Shown here piece by piece: positions 22,089 to 32,464 of a DNA stretch of 64,000 nucleotides; the first letter of the stretch is position 1; each line of letters opens with the position of its first letter. This DNA comes from Cotesia glomerata (taxonomy: Eukaryota > Arthropoda > Insecta > Hymenoptera > Braconidae): NCBI RefSeq assembly GCF_020080835.1, contig NC_058167.1, positions 2,976,659 to 3,040,658 on the forward strand, read 5' to 3'. The notes beneath the pieces are model-generated. The model did not search any database. It saw only the letters and a list, made by a program, of their open reading frames with translations, and was not told the origin of the DNA. The position numbers and the translations under genes were made by a program.

Positions 22089-23473
22089 TTTCGTTTATCA
22101 GTTATCTTCTTGAGTGCCTCTTGGTATACTGGGCATCTGCTTGTGCCGGCATGATGGGCGTTATTCTCTGTACCGGATTGATCCGCACACAGTGCGCATT
22201 TAGCAGGCTTATTACATTCGGCGATTTTGTGTCCCTCTTCTCCACATTTAATGCAAAGTTTGGAGCGGTCGACTTCACTTGTGCACTGAACCGCACGGTG
22301 TCCAAAATGCCAGCATTTATAACATCGGACTGGTCTTAGTACTGTTCTAATACGACAATTGGTCCAGCCGATCCTAATCTTGCCGTGTTCTCCTACCACT
22401 TTCTGCGCTACCGTTGCTGCCAGAGTCACCGACGCAATTTGTGTTCTGCTACGTAAGACCTTACGAATTTTAATGGCCTCTACTGTTATACCACAATCAT
22501 TTCCAGCTGCCTCTTGTAAAGCTGTTAGAATGTCATCTTTAGTTGTAGTATCGTCAATATCGCGAATTTCCAGGTCTTCTTCAGGTCCTGTACTGATGAC
22601 ATTTGCGTCCTCCTTAAGTATTCCCGCGATAGTCTTCTGCAGGTCTTTACCTCTATCACTACTGCCTTTCGACAGCGTGATGAGAATGTTCCCTGTCGCG
22701 GTCCTGCGTATCTTCTCGACTGTGTTGCGGACCTGATCTGGGCGAACGTCCGCCTTGATCCGTGTAAGTATTTCAGAATACTTATCTTTGTTCGCTGGGC
22801 GGATAATAAGTGCCTCCGGTCTTGTTGCTGTTCTTCTTGGCTTCTGGTTCGGCTTCGGTGGAGGCACCAGAGGTTTTTCTGGGAGCAGTTTCTTGCGCTC
22901 CTTCTTCTTGTCCTTTCTGGACTGCACCTTTTCCCAGCCTGGCTTCTTGTTCTGTTCACAAGAGTTTTGTGGAAGATCCTTAACCACTTCCAGCTTCTTG
23001 ATGGGATGACCAGGTCCAACGTCTTTCAGCTTCTTGGGAGTATGAAAAGCTCCGCCTTCGGGAGAACGAATTTTTCTTTTCAACTTCCTCAGGATGCGGC
23101 CGTCTTGGTCAAAGGATTCAGTCTCTACCGTTGTGATAGTTTCACTTTCTTCTTCAGCGACTGATTCTCCGTCACCTTCGGCTCCAGTGTCCATCGCTTC
23201 TTCAACAACCACTTGACTGTTTCTCTCCGATGTAGCACAAGGGGTGCGGTGTAATGATGAGCGCCATTCTTCGTCCAGTTTCTTGAATCTTCCAAGAGCA
23301 TTGACTACACCGGTTGTCTTGGTCTTTATCTCCTTGTGGATATTGACCTTAGTTTGGACAAACTCTTGCAGCTCAATGGTCAGCTTCTCAAGGCGCTCCA
23401 ACGCTTGCGTTCTCTTCATGTCAGCGCTTGCTTCAATCGCTGCTTGTTGAGCATGAAGCCCGTTTCTATTCAT
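22085..23473 (-). CDS. Gag (ORF1) of R1-clade element 2, intact frame
   Basis: 462-codon protein that would bind the element's RNA. The N terminus (to about 75) is helical and Lys/Glu-rich, followed by an acidic and then basic low-complexity middle. The C-terminal third has an RRM-like region and zinc knuckles CYKCWHFGHRAVQC, CIKCGEEGHKIAEC and CALC. Length and layout are normal for R1-clade ORF1. The start at 23473 is the first ATG after the 5' UTR. The stop overlaps the ORF2 ATG by ATGA, suggesting coupled termination and reinitiation. It is the only uninterrupted gene in either R1-clade element. Confidence 0.88.
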   Translation of the reverse strand: MNRNGLHAQQAAIEASADMKRTQALERLEKLTIELQEFVQTKVNIHKEIKTKTTGVVNALGRFKKLDEEWRSSLHRTPCATSERNSQVVVEEAMDTGAEGDGESVAEEESETITTVETESFDQDGRILRKLKRKIRSPEGGAFHTPKKLKDVGPGHPIKKLEVVKDLPQNSCEQNKKPGWEKVQSRKDKKKERKKLLPEKPLVPPPKPNQKPRRTATRPEALIIRPANKDKYSEILTRIKADVRPDQVRNTVEKIRRTATGNILITLSKGSSDRGKDLQKTIAGILKEDANVISTGPEEDLEIRDIDDTTTKDDILTALQEAAGNDCGITVEAIKIRKVLRSRTQIASVTLAATVAQKVVGEHGKIRIGWTNCRIRTVLRPVRCYKCWHFGHRAVQCTSEVDRSKLCIKCGEEGHKIAECNKPAKCALCADQSGTENNAHHAGTSRCPVYQEALKKITDKRK

Positions 23474-24040
23474 GTTTGTTTCCTGTAACTTACTTATACT
23501 TTTTGATTTACCAGCGCATCGTACGGAGTGGAGCGGGTTGCCATAACTAGGAACGGGTGTACCCTCGAAGATAGTACTCCTACCCCAGTTCCCTGAGGCC
23601 TAACCGACACTTAGCCAGTCCCGGAATACACGGACGGACTAGACTCGCTCGGAGCGGTGAAGATTCCGATCTCTAACACTCACTGCGTACTTCCTGATCA
23701 AGGCCCGAAGTGGCTGGCTCCTGATCCACTACTGCAACTTTCACCTCGGCAGAGCAAGCTCACATCAGCCGTGGCCTGCATCGTCGGAAACTACGATACA
23801 GGTTCCGGACACTCCCAGTGAGTTACAGCAGGAACCAATCGTCTTGCTAGGTCAGTTAGTGAGACCAACCCATTAAAGGGGAGTTTTGTCCACGGGAGCT
23901 CATTTTGTTTGGTTATTTTGCTTGGCTCCTACCCGCTGTACCTCATCAACTAAGAGATTAAGTGTCATCCAAGGACAGCGAGCGTTCTCCCATCCGCTCG
24001 GGGAGACGCGCCCGGTAGCAGTATCTCTTCTGCCCCGAGC
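23474..24040 (-). other. 5' UTR of R1-clade element 2
   Basis: About 570 bp between the gag start and the TG microsatellite, more GC-rich than the surroundings and without an open frame. R1-clade elements usually carry an internal promoter here; no specific promoter motif is claimed. Confidence 0.6.
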
Positions 24041-25066
24041 GTGTGTGTGTGTGTGTGTGTGACTATGTGACTATGTGACTCGCTTATAACTTTTGAACGA
24101 CTGAACCGATCGGAACCTCCCAAACGGCGTTCTAAAGGGTTCACTCAAACTTAGATTTCCTGTGAATTTGAACCGATTCAGAACGATAGATTTTGAGAAA
24201 TTTTGAAAAATCTCAAAAAAAAAACTAAGAAAAAAATTTGTTGAAAAGTGGTTTTTTAGGAATAACTTTTAAACAGCTTCATTGATCAACTACAAAAACT
24301 TATTCGCCCTTAAGCTTGAAAAATCACGTCAATCACTGCTAATTTGGTTAAAATCGGTTGATTCATTCGAGAGATATCGTGAACGAAAGAAAACCGAAAA
24401 AAGTGTTTTTTTCACATAACTTCGACATTTCTTTTCGGATCGTTTTTGATGTGATGGAATAATTTTTAGAACTTAAAAAACCGCGTCGATCACCGCCAAG
24501 AACGTAGAAATTGTTTGATTGGTTCCAGAGATATCCTCGACGTAATATTTGGAAACAAGGATTTTTTTAACATAACTCTGACATTTTTTGGAATAACTTT
24601 CAAACGGCTATACCGATCGATTCCAAAAACTAATCAGTTCTTAAGATCAAAAAACCACGTCGATCGCCGCCAGTTATCGTTGACGAAAGAAAACCGAAAA
24701 AAGTGTTTTTTCGGAATTACTCCGAAATTCCTGGTTAGATCAAATTAAACTTACAAATCCTTCATGAGGCTTAAAAAATTGCGTTGAATGCTGCCAACCA
24801 CGTAAAAATCGGTTCATTCAAAAGTTATTGCGGTTTAAAAATTTGAAAAATTGTGTTTTATCAAACTTCTATCAGACTTTTGAGCTCGAAGAGCTCAAAA
24901 GCATAGAAAAACTATCACTTTAAGCTCAGAGAGCTCAAAATAACACATGAAATTGTATTTTTGAGTTCTGAGAGCTCAAAAATATCATTAGTGCAATTTT
25001 AAGCACCTAGGTATGAAATTAGCGGAAAGTTGCACGGATGGCCTTCAGGGTTTACCGTTTTTCTAA
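24041..25066 (+). repeat. Family A repeat, copy 7, right part
   Basis: Resumes with (TG)n (24041-24060) and GACTATGTGAC units, then the standard family order with duplicated CGATCGATTCC blocks. It ends GCGGAAAGTTGCACGGATG and TTTACCGTTTTTCTAATTT. Together with 18696-18860 it makes a complete 1.19-kb copy. Confidence 0.85.
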
Positions 25067-25073
25067 TTTTTTA

Positions 25074-25147
25074 GTCCAGCCGGGATTCGAACCCGGATCA
25101 TTTAGTTACGTACCGAAAGCTTTACCAGTTGAGCTATCAGAGACACT
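25074..25147 (-). tRNA. tRNA-like sequence (SINE head or tRNA pseudogene)
   Basis: On the minus strand there is a Pol III A box (TAGCTCAACTGG) and B box (GGTTCGAATCC). The T arm CCGGG-TTCGAAT-CCCGG is perfect (25080-25096) and the D arm lies at about 25119-25135. The flanking 7-mers do not pair into an acceptor stem, so it is unlikely to be a working tRNA. It lies next to family A copy 7. A related sequence is at 30081-30160. Confidence 0.5.
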
Positions 25148-25162
25148 ACCCGTAACTATTTA

Positions 25163-28100
25163 CCCGAGAAAAAATGTTTATATATAATTATATATATTTA
25201 TATATAAATTGGTTATATATGATTATATATGAAAAATGGCCAAATATAATCATATCTAATCATATATAATTATATATAACTATATTTAATTATATATAAC
25301 AATATTTAATTATATATTTATTACATCTAATTAATTATTGGGTTAATTTTATGGATAGAGTATTTAATATGGTCCTACGCAATTCTCTGTAACCAATTAA
25401 AATTCAAAAAAAATGTCTAGCTATAATTTTACGGCTATAACACCAGCGGTCACCCATCCAACTATTAACCCTGCTCAATACTGCTTAACTTTAGTGATCT
25501 CCGTGCGTCTTGAAGTTTCTGTCTGCTGTGCTGCTGTCTTAGATGACAATGATTCTATGATCTACATAATGTATCATATGGGTTTATCATAAATATAATA
25601 TAAAAATTGATTTTATAATATATTTGGATAGTCATAATTCATAATTTATTTATTCGACCGAATCTCATTATAATATAACACTTATTTAAATAATAAAATA
25701 AATAATGATTTTACTATTAGGTAATGCAAAGCAGACTAAAAAATCTCATAGGAAATGTAACAAATTTTGTATTTCAGAATTATTTAAACGTAATTATAAA
25801 CATCATTTTACACTTTTTGTGATTACCAAAAAAAAATTTTTTTTCAAAGAAAAATTTTTATATATGATAATTATATATAAGCATATATAATTATTAGGGT
25901 GCTTCAAAAAAACTTTTTAATTTTTTTTTTAACTCTTACCCTTTCAATTGTTTCTATTTGATATAAAAAAAATCCTCACTAAACATGAGCCCTATAGCTT
26001 AACTCTAAGGGGTCACTATTTTTATTTTAGTTTCCCATTTAATTAACGTGGGAAAAATTCTTTTTTGGTTTAAATTGAATTTACGCATAATTTACGCAAT
26101 TTTTAATATAAAACGATTTTATATTCTTAAAGTAGAGTCTTTGAGCTTTACAAAACTCTAAGACAAAGTATGATTATCGCTACAAAAAGACTAGTTACAG
26201 CCATTTAAAAATGACTAAATTTCGAAATTTAAAGAAATATTTGGCAATTGGGTCATTCCATGTTAAATTGACAAATAGTTGGAATCGATCTCTTTCGATT
26301 TGGACAAATTTTGGTCAGAAGTTTTCGTTTATCATAGAACTAAATTTTGCCAAACGAAAAACAATGAAAGAATTTTTTTTAAAAGATATGCAAATTCAAA
26401 ATTTCGCAATTTTTTCAGTTTTTCAATTTTGTTTTTGTAATATCTCGAACTCTATTGTAGATATAGAAACGGCCTTTTGTTTGTTTAAAAGGGGACACTT
26501 AGGGTTATTGAAAAAAAAATATTTTCAAAAATGCCAAATTTGTCAAATTTTGAATTTTTGAAAATCGTTAAAAATGACGATCGAAGTTAAAATTTTAGCT
26601 CAATTTTTTTTTGTATAATACATTTTACTCATCTTAAAAGATTCTGAAATTTTTAGAAGGGTGTTTTTTTTTTAAATATCAATTTTTGAATTAAAAAAAA
26701 AAAAATTTTTTCGTCTTTTGCGACTTTTTTTTTGTCGCAAACTCTCCAAGAAGGAGAGTTTCCGTAATTATTTTGTTCTTCTTGATTATTTAGGATCAGG
26801 ATCAGGAATTCTAATTTTAAAATAAAACACTCGATGTTGGGGTGAATAATTATAACTAATTTATTCCCCAATGGGAGAAAACTCTAGCAATGACTAGAGA
26901 AAAACTCCTCGAAGATAGATACAGATGCGTATGATGTGAAACTGTGTGTGTGTGTAAGAATAAATAATTGTACTAGGCGCACAATAGGGGTGAGAGATGA
27001 TCTCAGCCGCCGTTAGGTTGTTGAGGTCAACCGTCAACCTGCTGATAAAGATCCGAGAGGATCAAATGTTTTTATGAATTGAGAATATGAAATAGTTAGT
27101 TAGTTAAATTGAGATCAGTTTGGAATAATTGGAATTTAAATTGGTTGAATTTAATGCAAACATTCACGCGAGTCTAGATCAATTATAATGTCAATATTTA
27201 ACACGTGGGAAGCACTACGTTTGATAATTTGTTCTACAAGATAATTTTTATTATGAAGTTAAATTTATTAGAAATTTATTTTATTTTTAATTATGTCCAA
27301 AGAGACTTGAAGTTAAAACAATTAATTAAAGATGATGAAATCACGCTTCTTTATTGCACGGCATGCAAGTTAAACAATGGCTGCGACGCCAACAAACTAC
27401 TGCGTCACAAGTATCAAATTTAGATTTAGTTATTCTGAAATTATATTATTTTTTACGGCGATAAAGAACACAAATTAATAATTTAATGAATTGAATTGAA
27501 ATCAAATAGCGAATGTAATGTTATATAAATTATTGAACAAAGAAAAAGAGGCACATAGTAGGATCAGTGTTAGTGAGGCTAGCGGGTATATTGTGTCGGT
27601 TACAAGTCCCAAACACAACTGAACTGTGCACATGGCGTCTGGCGCCTCGTGCTTCGTGCCGGCTGGGCTTCTTCCCGCTAGCTCATGGTGCGCAGGTGCG
27701 GCAGCCATTACAAACGTGTTATTGGACGTGTTCGCGGAGAACAGTCATAGAAATGACTCTTGTTGAGTCTCGAGTCTGGTTAAGCTTTTGGTATCGTTAT
27801 GAGAGTCGGGGTGATCAACTCTCTTTTGCCTTGGCGGCAAAACAGGTATAGTTATGAGAGTCGGGGTGACCAACTCTCTTTTGCCTTGGCGGCAAAACAA
27901 CTTTTAAATAAGGTAAAGTTATGCAGCTACATAGTATTGTAATTTTGAGGATTAAAAATTGAATGTCACGTGAAAATATTGATTAATAAATTAATTTCAA
28001 CTTTTTTTTTATTTTTCATGCGTTAAGGATGACTGAGATCATGTCCAAAAAATAAAAAAAAATTGAAATTAATTTATTATTCAATATTTCCACGTAACGC

Positions 28101-28460
28101 ATTCAATTTTTAATCCTCAATATTACAATACTATGTGTCTACATAACTTTACCTTATTTGAAAGTTGCAAAAAACGAAAAAAAAATTTTTTTTCGAAATT
28201 CAAAAATTTATATTTTTGAAAAAAAACACCCTTCCAAAAATTTCATAATCTTTTAAGATGAGTACAATGTATTATATAAAAAAAATTGAGCTAAAACTTT
28301 AATTTCGATTGCATATTACTAGTTGTATATTACTCCATATATAGTCATATATAATTATATATTATACATGATTGTATATAATTATATATGTGATTTCATA
28401 TATAATCATATATGATTATATACAATTATATATGATTATACAGAAACATTTTTTCTCGGG
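25163..28460. mobile_element. TA-flanked inverted-repeat element with CCCGAGAAAAAATG ends
   Basis: CCCGAGAAAAAATG at 25163 is mirrored by CATTTTTTCTCGGG ending at 28460, with TA outside both ends (25161-25162, 28461-28462). The arms are rich in TATATAATTATATA. A second inverted pair lies inside (26573-26706 against 28178-28312; phrases AGAAGGGTGTTTTTTTT and AAAAAAACACCCTTC). No transposase frame is visible. 25330-26570 has no partner in the right arm and is probably a further insertion. Non-autonomous; the superfamily is not determined. Confidence 0.6.
27791..27900. repeat. 55-bp direct tandem duplication
   Basis: GTATCGTTATGAGAGTCGGG at 27791 and GTATAGTTATGAGAGTCGGG at 27846, each followed by the same CTCTCTTTTGCCTTGGCGGC text. 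It lies in the GC-richer core of the 25163-28460 element. No gene. Confidence 0.85.
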
Positions 28461-28479
28461 TACTCAGTCACTTAATAAG

Positions 28480-28870
28480 ACCCACCGAGTAATAAACACC
28501 ACCGTCCATCTTACGGTAGAAAGCATTATATCTTTAATTATATCAGTATAAACACGGCAAAATTTCAGTATACCTTCGGTATTTTTACCGTAGAAATACG
28601 ATTTTATTATTGTAAAATCATAGTAATATTATAGTTAATACATAGATTTTTTACGGTAAAAGTTCTAGAGTTTTACGGTAATTTTATCGTATTATTTCTG
28701 AACTTTGCAGCAAAAGTACGGTAGAAATGCTGTATAACTATAGTAAAAAAACTGGCCAAAATAACTACAGAAATACCGTATTATTTCAGAATTATAACGG
28801 TAAATTTATGGTAAACGCATTAATATCGAAAATTTACGGTATTTTAAAAACCGTGAGGGAGAGCAGACCA
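28480..28870. repeat. Block rich in TACGGTA/TACCGTA motifs
   Basis: About 390 bp with ten or more occurrences of TTACGGTA, TACCGTA or close variants in both orientations. Probably a MITE with subterminal repeats; its ends were not resolved. Similar TACGGTG phrases recur near 29960-30040. Confidence 0.5.
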
Positions 28871-29028
28871 AAACATTCCATAGGAAATGTAACCAATTTT
28901 TTATTTCAAAATTATTTAAACGTAATGATAAAAATAATTTTGCACATTTTAAGATGAACAAAAAAATTTTTTTCGTCAAAGAAAAAATTTTCATCACATC
29001 TCTGACTATGCAAGTCTGATCAGATCTA

Positions 29029-31106
29029 TCCCGGAAAAAAATGATCAGACCTGACCATGTCTGTTCATGTATGATCAGGCCTGAAATTAGACCTGCTCAT
29101 GCCTGTTCATGTATGATCAGACCTGAAATTAGACATGGCCATGCCTGTCCATGGCTGTTCATGCCTGCTCATGTCTGAAGCGTCAATTACGCTTAGGCCT
29201 GTTTATATCTGAAGGGTTAAAAAATACGCTCAGGTCTGATCAGGCCTGTTCACGTCTGATCAGGCCTGTCCATGCCTGTTCATATCTGAAGGGTTAAATA
29301 CGCTCATGTCTGTTCATGTCTGATCAGCCCTGTCCATGCCTGTTCATGCCTGAAGTGTTAAATATGCTCAGGCCTAATCATACCTGTTTATGTCTGTTCA
29401 TGCCTGTCCATCCCTGTTTATGTCTGAAGCGTTAAATACGCTCAGGCCCGATCATACCTGTCCATGCCTGTTCATGCTAAGGACCAAATATGCTAAGAAA
29501 AAATTTTTGAATATGTTCAGTGTATGTACATTAATTTCGATTAATCAATTTGTATCTTATCAATAAACGGTATATTTTATTATTCAATAAATAAAAGTAT
29601 TTTGATTATCATTAAAAACCTACCGCAGGGTAAAGTTAATTAACTTTTCTAGGCATGAACATCAAGCCTGAGCATATGTAATGCTTCAAACATGAACAGG
29701 CCTGAGCGTATTTCCTGCTTCAGACATGAACAGACATGGACAGGCCAGATCAGACATGAACAGACATGAGCGTATTTAATCCTTCAGACATGAACAGGCA
29801 TGGACAGGTACCCTGGCGGTTTCGGCGACACGGTGAAAGCACGGTCGATTGTCGGTTGTTTCACGGTCGTTTCACCGTATAAAGTTCGCTCTTACCGAGC
29901 GATCTGTCAGTCAGCATCGGATACCGTTGTGAACGATGTCTACTATAAATTTATTGAATATATACGGTGCATACGCAAGTGAATCTACGATGTTATGACC
30001 GTCACTGTACGCTCAATATACTGTCGAAATACGGTGATTTTACGCTAGTGTCACGGACATTAAAATAAAAAAAATACTTCGGACAGCCTAGACCGGGACT
30101 CGAACCCGGTTCATCTGTTCGCGCGCCAGAGACTATGCCAGTTAGGCTATCTGAGATACTGCGCGAAACGTATGATTCAGTCACATGATAAGGTATCAAA
30201 ACCAAGTCATTTATATCATTGTACAGATAAAAATAGCTTGAATAAAGTTATATTTTTTCCATGACTTCAAAATAATAATCGTAATAAATTATTCCAATTT
30301 TTGATGATTACGAAATTCTTGATTTCGAGATTACGGTCAAATTATTAACTGTATAAAAAAAAATCTGCAAAAAATATTGCTAAAAATTTAATTGTTAAAA
30401 AAAAATATCTCAATAATTTTTCTTGATAACAAACAATTTTTCCGTAATTTTGAAATTAAAGTTTTCGCCTCTAAAAAAAAAAAAAACTCAAATCTTTAAT
30501 AATGGATTCGAATTTTGGAATTACGGTGAAAATATTTGACGTGCAGAAAATATGTTTATAGTTAAGTTGAAAATAAATTATAATTTATTAATTAATTGTT
30601 GAATAAAATATCTCCCGATTAAAAAAAAAAAAAAAAAAAAAAAAAAACAATATTGATTATTATATTTTTCATAATCAAAAAGTATTATGGTTTCTCATTT
30701 AAGACTATGAAAAAAATTCAACACTTGTAAGCCATAAACTCTTCTGAAAAGTATTGAAATGATGGATCTCTGTTGATTGCCTGTAGTCTGATTAATTTTT
30801 TATGATTTTACTTTGAAATAAACAAAATTACAATAATTTAATATTTTTAACTTCCCGCTAAGAAAATCGAAGATTTTTGGACAGGTATGGGCAGGCCTGA
30901 TTAGACATGAATAGGCCTGATCAGACCTGAGCGTATTTAACCCTTCAGGCATGAACAGGTCTGATCAGACATGAATAGGCCTGTTCAGACCTGAGCGTAT
31001 TTGACGCTTCAGACATAAGCAAACATGAACAGGCATGATCAGGTCTAATTTCAGGCCTGATCATACATGAACAGGCATGGTCAGGTCTGATCATTTTTTC
31101 CCGGGA
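29029..31106. mobile_element. TA-flanked element with long arrays of CATGNCTG-type subterminal repeats
   Basis: The left end TCCCGGAAAAAAATGATCAG (29029) and right end CTGATCATTTTTTCCCGGGA (to 31106) are inverted copies, with TA outside both (29027-29028, 31107-31108). Left arm 29040-29500 and right arms 29650-29800 and 30880-31090 are made of dozens of short words such as CATGCCTG, TTCATGTCTG and GATCAGGCCTG, in opposite orientation on the two sides. The centre holds a tRNA-like sequence, a poly(A) tract (30621-30646) and a 31-bp family A scrap (30846-30876). No transposase. The arrays look like multiple transposase-binding sites, which is inference. Confidence 0.65.
30081..30160 (-). tRNA. 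tRNA-like sequence (SINE head or tRNA pseudogene), second copy
   Basis: On the minus strand there is an A box TAGCCTAACTGG and B box GGTTCGAGTCC, with a perfect T arm ACCGGG-CTCGAA-CCCGGT (30092-30110). As with the 25-kb copy, the expected acceptor stem does not form. The two share a TATCTCAGATAGC / TCTCTGATAGC start, suggesting one tRNA-derived family. Confidence 0.5.
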
Positions 31107-31553
31107 TATGGAAATACTTCAGAATCTAAGTAGATCTTCTTAGATATATGTAGAATTACAAAATTGTATGTTATATGAATTATGAAATATACGTGAACTA
31201 ATGTTCATGTTAGTAAATATAAGGACATTATAATTGTGATATCCTTATATCTTTGTACATTCACACGCATCTAGCTCGCCTTTTTTTTATCTGCATAGAT
31301 CTAACATACATTCACGTAGATCAAAAATATTTTTTTCAGGGTAGTTTAAATTGTTCCGTGTAATTGCTAATAATGTATTTTTATACATTTATAAATCATG
31401 AAATTATTTTATTTTATGATGCGTCACTAAATTGAAGTACATTTAATCGTAATTATTACGTATCATTCATCATTATTTTGATTTAGATTTTACAATTTTT
31501 GTAAATTTGATATGAATTTCTTGTGGAATGTAATTTATTTTTTATGCCATTAG

Positions 31554-31786
31554 GGCTGTGGGGCAGTAAATAAGACTCTTAAAGATGGTTTTGAGTGTCC
31601 AAAAGAGCAACAAATTGATGACAGAGGTCAGGTTGTCGATCATCCAAAATATGCTCATCCTGAAGATTGTCAAAAATTTTACGTTTGCTTAAATGGAGAT
31701 ACTCCTCGCGAGCAAGGTTGTAGTGATGGCACTGTCTACAATGAAGATCAGCAAAGATGTGATGTACCAGAAAATGTACCAGGATG
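31554..31786 (+). CDS. obst-A: Obstructor-A-like cuticle protein, exon with chitin-binding domain 3
   Basis: Entered through GCCATTAG in phase 0 after the exon ending at 7068. Its first codons GGC TGT supply the sixth cysteine of domain 2. Chitin-binding domain 3 follows: FECPKEQ, DCQKFYVCLNG, GC, RCDVPENVPG, with the last cysteine created across the next splice. The phrase DRGQVVDHPKYAHPEDCQKF is the long-loop third domain that I recall from obstructor-A. The exon ends AGGATG|GTAAGA. It is a direct continuation of the two exons at 6.6-7.1 kb despite the 24.5 kb between them. Confidence 0.9.
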
Positions 31787-31863
31787 GTAAGATAAACAAT
31801 TTTTCTAGTCTAAAACTTATGTCCGTCAAGCTATCATTCATTATTTTTTTTTTTTTTTTTCAG

Positions 31864-31900
31864 TGAGGATTGGTACAAAACAGATGAAAAAAAGGCTTAA
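31864..31900 (+). CDS. obst-A: Obstructor-A-like cuticle protein, terminal exon
   Basis: Acceptor TTTTTCAG after a polypyrimidine run. Joining GG|ATG with TGAGGATTGG gives GCEDWYKTDEKKA and a TAA at 31898-31900. The C-terminal CEDWYK phrase is typical of obstructor-A. The 77-bp intron (31787-31863) is ordinary. Confidence 0.9.
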
Positions 31901-32464
31901 ATTGATTTACACTAACTATTCACTATTAGATGATATTGTCCATGTGTAACTCTATCATCGATACAAATTGGCAAACATAAATTTCATCACCCTGAATAAT
32001 ATAATTTTATTCGATAGATTCAGCGTGACTTGAATACATCTTAAAACTAAAATAAATTGATCGCATAAAGTTGTGGAGTACTGTTACATACACAATAAGC
32101 TTAGAAATGGATATATTATTAAACTATGTATTTATATGACATGTATTAGATCTTAATTTAGGTAAACATTTTTTTTAATATTACTGAACTGAACCTAATG
32201 ACTGTAGACAAGTAAAAGGTATCAATAAATACTCAATAATAATTCTTTTACAATGATTTGCAAATCAATCTCTTCAAAAGTTGAAAAGTAATTATTTTCC
32301 TCTTTTTTTCCAAAAATCGAATTTTCGTTACGTTCGGAAGTCTCAGAAAGCCCTAAGAGTAAGCGGCTGGATCGATTGTGATACAATTTGCACTTTCTAA
32401 AAAAACTTTGTTGTCTTTAAATTTTCTAATCAAGGTCATTATGCTCGGTTGATTTTAAAGAATC
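31901..32464 (+). other. 3' UTR and flank of the obstructor-A-like gene
   Basis: No gene is seen. A canonical AATAAA at 32051-32056 and a second at about 32224 are candidate poly(A) signals. The 19.7-kb inverted-repeat element begins just after, at 32465. Confidence 0.55.

Larger units (their letters stand above)
18861..24040 (-). mobile_element. R1-clade non-LTR retrotransposon, element 2 (full length, decayed ORF2)
   Basis: Minus-strand R1-clade LINE of 5.2 kb inserted in the (TG)n tract of family A copy 7. The 3' tail is the T run at 18861-18866; the 3' UTR is 18867-19108, with a G-run near 18873. ORF2 (19109-22088) is broken and gag (22085-23473) is open. The 5' UTR is 23474-24040 and relatively GC-rich. 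Both junctions are CA/TG repeat, and the interrupted repeat can be followed on both sides, so the target is unambiguous. Confidence 0.9.
7069..31553 (+). other. Giant intron 2 of the obstructor-A-like gene, filled with transposons
   Basis: Inferred from the two flanking exons, which join in frame and in domain order. It contains a Tigger-type pseudogene, two R1-clade retrotransposons, six family A repeat fragments, TA-flanked inverted-repeat elements and tRNA-like sequences. It begins GTTGTT and ends TTATGCCATTAG. Typical introns of this gene would be far shorter, so the length is explained by accumulated insertions. Mis-scaffolding cannot be excluded, but there is no N gap inside. Confidence 0.8.

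Noticed and set aside
19019..23450. Plus-strand frames across element 2
   Set aside because: Antisense shadows of its gag and ORF2.
25074..25147. Functional tRNA gene
   Set aside because: A and B boxes and the T arm are good, but the acceptor stem does not pair; more likely a SINE head or pseudogene. The same applies to 30081-30160.
29800..29982. 60-codon frame with Cys/Val-rich content
   Set aside because: Lies in the core of the 29029-31106 repeat element, no homology recognised, length expected by chance.
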